NCBI GenBank assembly: GCA_013115135.1
Contig: JABANP010000217.1
Coordinates: 18,177 to 82,176 of the forward strand
Direction: 5' to 3'
Length of the DNA stretch: 64,000 nt
Source of the DNA: Perkinsus olseni
Lineage: Eukaryota; Perkinsozoa; Perkinsida; Perkinsidae
Position 1 is the stretch's first letter. Every line of letters begins with the position of its first letter. A program made the translations under genes and the position numbers. Shown here piece by piece: positions 22,300 through 31,368 of the stretch. Below the pieces are notes generated by a model. The model did not search any database and was not told where the DNA came from. It was given only the letters and a program-made list of their open reading frames with translations.

Positions 22300-22399
22300 G
22301 TCAAGTGGCAGCACAGTTCTGGGACCAGAGATTTTTGCTGCTCTTGAGCGATCGATCGTAACATCTTCCTGTTCAGAGTCTCTCATTACAACTTCCCGA

Positions 22400-22855
22400 A
22401 TGACTACTCTCCTCCTCGTCCTTCTGAGCGCTCTCCTCAGTGGAGCCGGTGGTAGCATCTTCCAAGACTACACGCTACCCGGTGACGAGCAGTATTGGAA
22501 GCTCTACGGTACCTCCACCACAGCTCCCCCTACCACCACCCCAACCACTGCCCCTACTACCTCGGCGGAGTCCGCACTGGAAGAACTGCTTGGCTCTCTG
22601 GTCATTCCGGACTACCGCACGGTCTCCACCACGGTCGAGCCGTTGTCGATCGAGCAGCAGTTGCAGAGCCTGGAGGTGCTCCCTTATCGCGGCTTTTCCG
22701 CAGCGGCTCCTAACACATCGAGCCCTCTGCCTGCGGTGACCTCCACGAGTGCTCCTCCACCGGGCAACCTCCGCGGTGGGGAGCTCACGAGCTATGGCGG
22801 AGCTGCTTCCGTCAGCTGGTTGGTGGCAGTAACAGTGGTGGCGATGCTGTCATGA
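22400..22855 (+). CDS. TLPGDE-family surface protein 1, GPI-anchor-like
   Basis: A 151-aa intronless gene. Residues 1-18 form a signal peptide, followed by the family signature TLPGDEQYW at 25-33. A Thr/Pro-rich linker (about 38-55, likely O-glycosylated) leads into a module ALEELLGSLVIPDYR (59-73) and TTVEPLSIEQQLQSLE (77-92). A Ser/Ala/Pro-rich stretch and the conserved APPPGNLRG (118-126) precede a hydrophobic C-terminal tail (about 138-150). The arrangement of leader, mucin-like linker and hydrophobic end fits a GPI-anchored surface protein; a single-pass membrane protein is the alternative. It has one copy of the central module, where the paralogues at 24.7 and 33.3 kb have an extra half-module. 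Shared flanks suggest co-regulation. Confidence 0.8.
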   Translation: MTTLLLVLLSALLSGAGGSIFQDYTLPGDEQYWKLYGTSTTAPPTTTPTTAPTTSAESALEELLGSLVIPDYRTVSTTVEPLSIEQQLQSLEVLPYRGFSAAAPNTSSPLPAVTSTSAPPPGNLRGGELTSYGGAASVSWLVAVTVVAMLS

Positions 22856-22875
22856 GGACGGTCGGAGACAGAATG

Positions 22876-22901
22876 GCCGGCAAGCCCACGCGGCTGCCGG
22901 C
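22876..22901 (+). promoter_or_regulatory. Conserved 3'-UTR hairpin
   Basis: GCCGGC-A-AGCC, loop CACGC, GGCT-GCCGGC: a 10-bp stem with one bulged A, about 20 nt after the stop codon. The same structure follows the stops of the other family members, with a loop CACGY. Confidence 0.75.
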
Positions 22902-22978
22902 GACTATAATATTGTTAATTAACCATTATTGATACGATATTGCAGTTTATGTTGTCTGAAAAGAAGAATTGATGTTGA

Positions 22979-22991
22979 GCTCAGTCAGGAT
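22979..22991 (+). repeat. Target-site duplication, left copy
   Basis: GCTCAGTCAGGAT, identical to 23481-23493 on the other side of the LINE-like insertion. Confidence 0.8.
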
Positions 22992-23480
22992 TCAATTCAA
23001 TTCAATTCAATTCAATTCAATTCAAATTTTATTGCCCGGGCATTACAAGCTCAAAGCTTATCGCCCATCACACGACCCGCGCAAGCGGATCCCGATATGG
23101 TTAGACCCAACCAGAGAGCCTTAAAACAACAGAGGTTAATCAATCTTTCATCATCAGCTCGGAGGTTCTGGAGAGGAACTTCGTCACAACTACGTCGTGC
23201 AGCCAGGGAAGGCGAGGAGGGAGGCATGCCACACTGGGCAGCCTACTAGGCATGAGGGAGAAAGAAGGTGAAAAGAGGATCAAGTAGTCCCAGGACCAAC
23301 AACTGCGATTGCGGAAACCCAGATGATTAGATGGTGAAAATTTGTGTAGTAAGGGAGGGCCCAACCAATACCGAGTCACCAGCAAGGGGGACGTATGGGT
23401 ATGGCAGGTTCGATCTCTACTTCGTACCGGGAAAACCCCGGCCACCCTCACGCGACGTTGACGCGTAGAGACCTGTGAGG
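22992..23480 (-). mobile_element. 5'-truncated non-LTR retrotransposon (LINE 3' end)
   Basis: About 489 bp flanked by perfect 13-bp target-site duplications. Read on the minus strand it ends with AATAAAATT followed by seven or so TTGAA repeats, the kind of short tandem 3' tail seen in RTE/L2-like LINEs. No reverse-transcriptase frame remains, so only the 3' UTR was inserted, as expected for 5' truncation during target-primed reverse transcription. A partial B-box match (AGGTTCGATCTC, 23406-23417) lies inside. Confidence 0.75.
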
Positions 23481-23493
23481 GCTCAGTCAGGAT
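23481..23493 (+). repeat. Target-site duplication, right copy
   Basis: GCTCAGTCAGGAT, identical to 22979-22991. Confidence 0.8.
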
Positions 23494-24600
23494 GTGAGGC
23501 GCGCTGAATATAGTTGCGCTGCGCTATCGTATCTTGCGCATTACTAGCGCACGCCCTGGATCGGCGGCGCTTCAAAAGAGAACGATCGTAAACGGGTCAC
23601 AGGCACTCCCACGATGGCTCGTCGTCGATAAGCAGCATTGTGAGTCACAGTGAGTCATGGTTCATGACCACATCACAAGTTACGTTACGCAACAGCACGG
23701 GCCGCTGCCCACCGCGGGGTCGCGATGAGCCAGCGAGGACCAAATCAACCCGACAAAGATCAGAGAACGAAGAACCTGAAGAGCCGAACAGGAACCAGAG
23801 AGAGAAGTACTATTGGTACCGTAGCAACAGGATACGCGATGGAAGGAAACCCGAGAGGGCAAATGAAGCCGAACCCAGAACCGCTTCACACTGTGAAGTT
23901 CACAGCGATAGACCCTCAGCCGCTGAGACTCAGCGTTCTAGTACTCGGTGCTCACTAGGGAACAATGTCCCAGCGGCAGGCAAAAGCGCAGCCACAAAAG
24001 CGCCAGCAACTTGCGCTTTCTGGTTTCCATCTCCGATAACACCACACTCTTCCAGCAATCCTTCCAAGTTCACTACGAGGAACCCGATAGTATCGGGCCG
24101 ATACACTGTTCAATGACCAGTGGTCATATGAACGTTAATCCACAGAGTCAAACGCTCCTTCTTCAGCTGAGCGGTAATGCTGTACTGGGTTTGCTTCTCG
24201 GATACGGCTTCTCTGCCCTTAGAGGTCTATAATGCTCTTCTCTCGTTGTGAATTCTCTGGAGTCGAATATGCGGGTGATTGGTGATACGGTCGAACTGTA
24301 CCACAAGTTGGGTATTATATCATGTTATGCTGTCCGGCCCGGACAAGCCGGGGGAGCAATACGGTTGGCAACCGTCGGTTGCAACCACCAAACCGGCGCC
24401 GGGCTGCAGGACCGGGTTCTCCCGCTCCTGCACCCCCCCAACCTCAGTCCAGCCGACAACACTGCTCGGAATGAACACACAGACTGTGGCCATTCTCGCA
24501 GATAATTCACACTGTGGATTGCACAGGAGAAATCGGCGATGTTTCCCCCTGTAGAAGAGCTCCCCATAGAGCAAAGATTGCGCTGCGCAGTAATGCACCA
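23494..24600. other. No supported gene; weak relic of a surface-protein module
   Basis: Only overlapping short frames. At about 24543-24580 a frame reads VEELPIEQRLR, resembling the EPLSIEQ-LQ module of the surface family, so an old member may have decayed here just upstream of the intact 24.7 kb gene. Confidence 0.25.
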
Positions 24601-24622
24601 GGAACCACCAACGCACGAAGCC

Positions 24623-24671
24623 CTTGATTTCCGCATCTTCATTTTGGCTCGCCTGCAAACCGCGACCGCGA
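24623..24671 (+). promoter_or_regulatory. Shared upstream element of surface-protein gene
   Basis: TTGATTTCCGCATC, CATTTTGGCTCGCC, then a single CGCGACCGCGATGG. It ends about 58 bp before the ATG at 24730. It lacks the second CCGCGACCGCG repeat found at the 22.2 and 33.1 kb elements. Confidence 0.65.
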
Positions 24672-24729
24672 TGGCCATCCCAAGCACTGGAGAGTTCTCT
24701 GCCATATTCTTGTCTCAACGGCATCTCGA

Positions 24730-25254
24730 ATGACTACCCTTCTCATCTTCATTGCTCTCCTCCTTGGAGCTCATGCCGGTATCTTCGAAGGTTACACTCT
24801 TCCGGGAGATGAAGACTACTGGGCATCCGCAGAGACACTCGCCGATTCAACTACGGCCCTCACCACGACCCCATCCTTCACCTACGTGGCCACCTCTACG
24901 GAATCCTCCCTCCAGCAGCTACTCAAGCTGGACATTCCGGTGAACCGCGGTGTTCCTACAACGGTCGAGCCCCTCTCACTGGAGGAGAAGCTGGAAGATT
25001 TGGAGATCCGACCCTTCCGTGGGTTCACCACAAGGCCTCCCACAACAAGCAGCCCGACGCCTCCTACCACGAAGTCAGTGCTGGGGCAGCTACTCGAGTT
25101 GAGAATTCCCATCCATGGGGACATCTCGCCGGGAGCTGACAACACGACTGCTCCTCCCCCGGGGAACCTGCGAGCAGCTGGTCTAACCAGTCACAGCAGC
25201 GCTGTATCGGTTTGGTGGCTAGCGGTGGGGTTAACGGTTGCGACGGTCTTCTGA
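24730..25254 (+). CDS. TLPGDE-family surface protein 2, GPI-anchor-like
   Basis: 174 aa, no intron. The signal peptide (MTTLLIFIALLLGAHAG) is followed by TLPGDEDYW. The central part has a module SSLQQLLKLDIP (about residues 62-73), VPTTVEPLSLEEKLEDLEI, and then a second half-module SVLGQLLELRIPIHGDIS, each a predicted amphipathic helix ending in a Leu-x-Ile-Pro turn. NTTAPPPGNLR precedes a hydrophobic C-terminal tail (WWLAVGLTVATVF), consistent with a GPI signal. It lies about 1.9 kb downstream of the paralogue at 22.4 kb, with the truncated LINE between them, which suggests a tandem duplication later split by the insertion. The frame is open with no decay, in contrast to the 17 kb copy. Confidence 0.8.
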   Translation: MTTLLIFIALLLGAHAGIFEGYTLPGDEDYWASAETLADSTTALTTTPSFTYVATSTESSLQQLLKLDIPVNRGVPTTVEPLSLEEKLEDLEIRPFRGFTTRPPTTSSPTPPTTKSVLGQLLELRIPIHGDISPGADNTTAPPPGNLRAAGLTSHSSAVSVWWLAVGLTVATVF

Positions 25255-25274
25255 GCGCAGCTTAGAGAAGGATG

Positions 25275-25300
25275 GCCGGTAAGCCCACGTGGCTGCCGGC
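25275..25300 (+). promoter_or_regulatory. Conserved 3'-UTR hairpin
   Basis: GCCGGT-A-AGCC, loop CACGT, GGCT-GCCGGC, 20 nt after the stop. The C-to-T change in the left arm still pairs (G-U), which supports selection on RNA structure. Confidence 0.75.
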
Positions 25301-25319
25301 GGCTATAGTATTACTAATT

Positions 25320-26510
25320 AGTTATGACCCATTGCTTTGATACTATATCTTATGTTGGCCAGTGAAGTACCATGCTGAGTTGAAGTAACTCCAATAATAC
25401 TCGGGAATAGAGACATTCCTGGGATGGGAACCGCCAACATGATGTGCGACGAATCTAAGTGTGCGCAAGATACAGTAGCGCACGCCCTAAATTCAGTTGG
25501 TCCATTATTTCAAATTGAAGGACGAGCGAGAGTCGGCGACCATCAATCCTTCGAGGCATGATGGCCATCAGTAGATCTCTAGTCATCTGTGTCATCAGTA
25601 GTTCTGTAGATAGCTCTCGATCCCGAGGATTTTCCCTGAGATCGACAGCGATCTACAGGACTCGAAACCCACAGCTCTCAACTGCTAGACGGCCGAACAG
25701 TGTTCTAAGAACACCGATAGACTGCTGGCAGATGCCTGCTGCAGTCCTGCAACAATTCTCAGGTCACAATACAACTTGTGTTGTGTTGTGCTGTGTTGTG
25801 TTACACAACGAGTGATGAGCAGCAGCAAAGGAAATCCAACGAACCGCGTAGACCGGCACCATGGCAGCATTATAGGAACAGAGAAAGCGACTGACTTCAC
25901 GAATCGACGAGCATTCACGAATCGCGCAATAAGCGAATGCTCAGGCTTGAACTGCTCACGCTGAACAGGCAGGCGAACTCGCAAGACTTATTCTTTGCCA
26001 ACTTCCATCTTCTGAGAAGATGGAGAGAAGATGCTCCTTTCTCACCGCCAGCCCTACAAGCATCACACCTAGGATAATTCAGGCATGCATGGAATATGCC
26101 AGTTACAAGATTCATCTCAAGAAACACTACAAGCGCTCTAGATCCGGCTTCTCACACAAGCAAATTTTGCCGGTCTTGTTTTAAACAAGACCGGCGGTTA
26201 GACCCGGAGCAAAATGCATGGTGCCACCCTGATGGTGGTGGAGCGCCATTGCATGCCGTTGGTCAACGATTTTTAATCGTCGATTAACCGCCGCAGTGGG
26301 TCAATTCACTGGCCATTCCCGCTGGTACCGAATAAAAGATGAACATCATGATGGATATTAACTCCGCTGCTGCATCAGCTTACAATTCGACCCACAGTGA
26401 GTCACCCACTACTAGTGAGTCACTAGATAACACAAATCCTGATCATCATAAGATGAAATCTATTAATCTGTCGAAAAATGCCAAATAAGTGAGCGCTACT
26501 GAGCATTATC
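25320..26510. other. Intergenic, palindrome-rich, no supported gene
   Basis: Contains a TGTTG-type microsatellite (about 25774-25805) and the perfect 13-bp-arm palindrome at 26169-26195. No frame shows a recognisable domain. Confidence 0.35.
26169..26195. repeat. Perfect palindrome, 13-bp arms
   Basis: GCCGGTCTTGTTT, a single T, then AAACAAGACCGGC. It is not at a gene end; the nearest stop codon is about 325 bp away. Confidence 0.9.
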
Positions 26511-26519
26511 AATTACTAC

Positions 26520-27983
26520 TCAGTCACTCGAGGAGTACCAGACTACACGCCCTCTGCTGAATGATTCCGCAGCACAGCGATCTGTTGGCCCCTTATCGCA
26601 GAATGACTCCACAAAGTCACCGTCCCAACAAGGAATCTCCACCTTGTATGTTGGCTCCGTTCTCAACTGCCATATCCGCCCACCAGCTTCAAGCAGCCTT
26701 CTGAATCCATCCCACAATTCATGTTCGTGTGCCACACCGGTGCCGTGCACTGGGCAGCGGAACTCTACACCGCCATCCCAGAGCGGGCGGATTCTTCCAC
26801 TGAAGAGGCCGTGCATGAATGCTGCTCTTTCCGGTGTAACTGGCGTGTACTCCAAACCGAGGCGGGTAATATTCGGGCAGCTCTCAAGTAGACTAAAGAG
26901 CATATCCTCAGTGATGTTCCATTCACCGAGACCCAATACACTCAAAGAGGCCGGGCTGATGGTCTTGAGACCGTCGAAAAAGGACATAAGATACTCATCA
27001 CTCGCTCCCGAGGGTCCAGAGAAGTCAACGCATCGCATGCGGGAATTCGATCCCACCCAGCGGAACATATCATTGACTTCCTCGACGGGAGCTTCGAAAT
27101 ATGGGCGGATCATTTCCAGGTTGCAGAGGTTGGCACAAGAAATTAATCCATTATAAAAGAAGCCGGATTTGATGATGCCTCCCGAGAGACAGAGGACACG
27201 CAGACTTGAAGGAAACGGATAGACTATCACCCTGTGGTAATCCGAAGTTGCCGTCGATGACAAGTGCAACACTCTCAGAATAGAGCACCTCTCGATTGAC
27301 TTCCGTAACTGTTCGATGTCGGTCGACCGTGTATTCTTCTCAAAGTGAACGCTCAAGCCCAACTCCACCAGCGGCTCATGGGCTTGGTCACAGACAACCT
27401 TCAGGCGAGCCAAAGGAACTTTAGTTCTTTCTAGGCGAAGGACTCTCCACGGCTTCCTTCTTGCTCCACCATCTAACCATCCCCTACCGGTGACGCAAAG
27501 CCACACCACCAACAGTTCTGTGAGGTTCGGCAGACTGCCACAGCACAGCGACAGATCATCATCTTTGATACCGGGATGGTACGACAAGTCGAGTCGGACC
27601 AATTTCGGCAAGCAATCCCAGAGTCGCCGATTCAGGCGGAGAGAGCGTGTCGCCAAAGTCCTCAAATTGGGAGCAGCACCATTCTCGAGAACCTCCTGCA
27701 GCTCATCCACGTCGTCCTCCATCGGTGCGTTAAGCTCCCCCGTGTACCTTCCATACGTCTTCATCATGGCATTCAAGCCCTCAGCATGTTTCTGCCGAGG
27801 CATCGTTATCTTCAATATCCCATAGCCAGTTCTAGCTCCCTCATGAAGTAAATAGTCCAGCACAGACCTTCTCCAACTGCTGCACACTGACGCCATTCGG
27901 ACAGCACTGGTGACATCAGAGATGAGCCAAGGGAGGAGGTGCTCGAGGATAAGGCCATCAATGGGAAGAGAAGTTGGAAGCAT
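26520..27983 (-). CDS. F-box/leucine-rich-repeat protein, intronless
   Basis: 487 aa from the ATG at 27983; the frame is open further upstream but only to a TTG. An F-box-like helix set opens the protein (LPIDGLILEHLLPWLISDV, then VCSSWRRSVLDYL). LRRs follow: LRTLATRSLRLNRRL, LVRLDLSYHPGIKDDDLSL, LTELLVVW, LRVLHLSSTA, LRVLCLSGG, LSVLGLGEWNITEDMLFSL and ITRLGLEYTPVTPER. This is the plan of a substrate receptor of an SCF (Skp1-cullin) ubiquitin ligase, with the F-box binding Skp1 and the LRR surface binding the substrate. The C-terminal about 80 residues are Trp/Cys-rich and unfamiliar. The gene is intronless, unlike its neighbours, and is preceded by a 25-bp-arm hairpin. It is not closely similar to the F-box/LRR genes at 54-64 kb. 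Confidence 0.8.
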   Translation of the reverse strand: MLPTSLPIDGLILEHLLPWLISDVTSAVRMASVCSSWRRSVLDYLLHEGARTGYGILKITMPRQKHAEGLNAMMKTYGRYTGELNAPMEDDVDELQEVLENGAAPNLRTLATRSLRLNRRLWDCLPKLVRLDLSYHPGIKDDDLSLCCGSLPNLTELLVVWLCVTGRGWLDGGARRKPWRVLRLERTKVPLARLKVVCDQAHEPLVELGLSVHFEKNTRSTDIEQLRKSIERCSILRVLHLSSTATSDYHRVIVYPFPSSLRVLCLSGGIIKSGFFYNGLISCANLCNLEMIRPYFEAPVEEVNDMFRWVGSNSRMRCVDFSGPSGASDEYLMSFFDGLKTISPASLSVLGLGEWNITEDMLFSLLESCPNITRLGLEYTPVTPERAAFMHGLFSGRIRPLWDGGVEFRCPVHGTGVAHEHELWDGFRRLLEAGGRIWQLRTEPTYKVEIPCWDGDFVESFCDKGPTDRCAAESFSRGRVVWYSSSD

Positions 27984-28044
27984 CGAGAAGATACTGAAGG
28001 CCGAGTCAGATATTTCAATAGAATTTCTATTAAGAGGCAATTCT

Positions 28045-28095
28045 AAGCAATTGTAGGTTCATTTCTATTATAGAAATGAAGCTACAATTGCTTAT
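28045..28095. repeat. Hairpin with 25-bp arms upstream of the F-box/LRR gene
   Basis: TAAGCAATTGTAG-G-TTCATTTCTAT, one T, then the reverse complement with a single mismatch. It lies 62 nt upstream of the start codon at 27983, probably in the 5' UTR or promoter. Confidence 0.9.
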
Positions 28096-28608
28096 TCGAC
28101 GAGAACTTCTCATTGAAGTATAGAGGTACCAAAACCGACGGAGAAGTGGTCCAATACACACAAAATATTCGCGTGTGTGAGTTTATAGTCAAACGCCGGT
28201 CCCAGCTCTGCTTAGTCGAGGGTGCTCTGTAACGTTCATGATGAGCTTGGTGCCGGCCTCTCCCGACCATTGGACATCGGGAGCCCTCATCTCGCACTTT
28301 TACGGGCAGGCTCACCAACGATTCATGCCATGGGATGTCCTACAGCGTCAACATACAATAGCAGTGCTCTCCATAAACGGCGATAAGCACCATAACTAGC
28401 CGAGTAGCGAAAGCCGAATTCCTCCCTCGGCCATCCCACAATTCACGAGACTTGGATAAACTCGAGACACAATCACTCAGTATACGAAGCTCTTCTTTGG
28501 ACCCCCGAAACCATCATAAATCAAGGAACTTGAAACGACTGAATAATATGCTACAGCAGTCCCTGCACGGAGCACACAGGCAACTTGTGCTCTCGAGAGG
28601 TTCAGGAA

Positions 28609-31263
28609 CTATCCCTGACTCGCTGATCGACTCAGTGCTCTCGATCTTGGATGCGATATTGAAGGGGCCCTTGACCGAGGGATCATCTCAACAGGCACAT
28701 GGCATCCGAACAGCCTCGTCTCCAAGACAGTCCACTGCTCAGAGAACAACTTCAAAGCATACATCAGAAAGAACGCTCTCGCTCCGCCAGAGTCGAGCTT
28801 CTCACTCAGAGGCTCGCTCCAATCCTTCGCCTCATCAAGATCTGCTCTCCGAGCAGCAAAGAACGCGTCAAAGCATTTCTGGACAGCCACGTTGACGTCC
28901 TCGTTGATTGTTATACGGCGAGACCTCGTGTCATTTCTGATCTTATCAACAACACGCATTCTCGCCAACGTCAAAGCCGCTTCGATTTCTTTCAATGGCG
29001 GAAGCACTTTCGACAGTAAACCATCTTCTCTGTCCTTGGGAGACAAAGAAGTCTTCACTAGCGCATTGTGCAGAATTATAGCGCATCTATTCATCTTGCT
29101 GATCTCTAGCTCGGAGTGAATCATGCTCTCCACCAGACGAGGAATGATGCCGACAGGACCATACACCAGCACTTCAGCTCGACTGTCGTTCAGTAGCGAT
29201 AGACGTTCTCCCAGCAGCTTGAAACTGAGAGCGCTGAACTCGGCGCGATTATCTTCAACTTCGCCCTCAGGCTGAGTGTACACGTCAACTAGCTGAGCCA
29301 TCGCCTTCTCCACCTCCTTGGTGGAGTTCTCGATCGCGAATGCTGATGATAGACGTAGGCGATAGGAAGCATATGACGGGACCACCACGCAAGAAAAGAT
29401 ACTCCCAAAGATGACACCACCCAGGGTCAAAGCGGACCGCCACGCCGACACAATCATCATGTCTCCGAGCTCATCATCGTACATTGTGAAGGAGAGGCCC
29501 ATGCAAACGATGAGCCAGGTGAGAAACGTCACGAGAGAGGCATAACCAATCGCCTCGTTAGAGAGCTGAACCATTTTGCAGAAGAAAGATATGATAAGCA
29601 TCTCGACCACCATAGACGATACACTGTGGGCGTTGACCCATAAACAAAGCATGCCGATTATACATCCCAGAATAGTACCGATGACGCGGTGCGTCCCGCG
29701 GACTAAAGTCGCGCCTGCGGTGGGCAATGAGGCTACTTGCACGCCCAAGATACACCACAAGGAATGGGCTTCCAATAATAGTGAGTAAAGGGCGCCGGCG
29801 CGTAACAGTAGTGAGCCAATCGTTATTGATAGCATATACCGCACGGAGAACTTCATCTTATGCCATATGCTGGGGTCCTCTTCCAGACCGACAAAGAAAG
29901 GCTTCTTCCACCAGTCACGAAGAAAGTCTACGAACTCGTACATGGGACCAAACAGCAGCTCCATGATAGGAAGCTGAAAAGAATAAGATATCAAAAGCAG
30001 CTCGAACATAGCAGACTGATGAGCGAAGCACTCGGATAATGATATCGAGAAGAACTCCACTTATCGTGGTACGCTCATCGGCTCACCCTCTCTTTGTTCT
30101 TTTTCTGAGATCGCAGCTTCGAGAGAGCATCGTGAAAGGCCTGCACTTCTGATGCAAAGTACAGCATATTCCCCATACCAAATCTGAACCGCATCAGCTC
30201 ATCATGATCCGAAAAACTGGTGCCTAGTAGTTCTTCGCATGCCAGTTGATTCTTCAAAACTTTCTCAAAACATTTCCGTGAGAGATCCCCAACATTGTCA
30301 TTCTCCACAGCAGCCGGAGTGGTGCTGTCGAAGCAGGCTCTGAGCATAACCGCCGCCTCTGACCTCAAGTCAAGAATATCTACGGCAAGTGGACGCCAGA
30401 GCAGATCGATCATAGTATCATCGAACGGACCACCGGACATCGCCTCCTTTATAGAGATTAGGAATCCACTCATACGCCACATCGTATTCTTCAACTCTGG
30501 TGGTATGGGGAGAGCCGATAGCTCACGGCATTGCTCAACCAGCTGAGCATACGTTTGATCGATCAGAGCAGGGTGCTTGTTAGCAGACGTGAAGAAGGTA
30601 CAGAATACATCGTAAACTTCAGCCACGGTCGAGGCAAAAGTTTCAAGTCTCGAAGGGCCACCTCTCGGAAGAGCATTGAATGCTTTCAAAATTCGCATAA
30701 TCACCATTGCCACAACGGCCCCGTACGTACTCGCAGTTGTGAAAACGAGCCCATCCAAATAGGGGTGAAAAACATAGAAGGCCACAGGAGAACAGTTCAT
30801 GATCAGTGCTGCTTCAGCTAACCACAGCTCCCTCAGTTTGCATGGTGACGCTCGATGACCCATGCAAATGAACAACGTGAATGGTATATTCAGAACAATA
30901 CTCCAAAGCCTATGATACTCATCTGGTGGGTCTAAGGCTGCGATTATCGCGTGGACGAGAGCACCTAGGCCGTAACCTAGCCACGCACCAGAGATGACTT
31001 TCAGACAGAATCGACGACAGGGCTCATAGCCGAGTTGAACGGCAAAGACGGCCCAGATTGGGGCAATCACCTGACCAGCAAGCATAAAGTCAACAATACT
31101 ATTTCACCATACTCACCAAGTAGTATTCATACCAAGGGTGATAGTAGGACATGACAATGAAGGGGATGGCGGCTACAGCACATACAATCGACGCCAATAT
31201 CGCGCAGTAGATAACCGATAAGGGAATGGTTGCTGGACGAGTTACTTGATGACGCTTAAGCAT
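28609..31263 (-). CDS. FUSC/ALMT-like membrane transporter, 831 aa
   Basis: Three exons in phase: 31263-31117 (49 codons, first TM segment), 31070-30087 (328 codons) and 29973-28609 (454 codons plus stop). Introns of 46 and 113 nt have good GT-AG ends, joining EYYL to VIAPIW and KNKER to LPIMELL. The protein has two homologous halves, each a block of about six TM helices followed by a cytosolic helical region. The first covers IAPIWAVFAVQLGY to VVAMVIMRIL and the second FSVRYMLSITIGSLLL to IFGSIFSCVVVPSY, including the family-typical RGTHRVIGTILGCIIG. This is the architecture of FUSC-like proteins, which include bacterial FusC/YccS, plant ALMT anion channels and fungal Brefeldin-A-resistance-like proteins. 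The function is probably anion or small-molecule export; the substrate is unknown. Two apparent separate frames are one gene. Confidence 0.85.
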
Positions 31264-31368
31264 ACTCTGGAAAGCGGAAAGGAGATCTCAATGAGAAAAC
31301 TACATCGAAGGCCTGAGCCGCTGTGCTCGTCGAACGCACGTAAGACAACAAGTTGGCCATCATATCAT

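Noticed and set aside
28452..29119. Plus-strand ORFs of 75-147 codons
   Set aside because: Shadows of the transporter's last exon or of its downstream flank on the other strand; no independent coding features.
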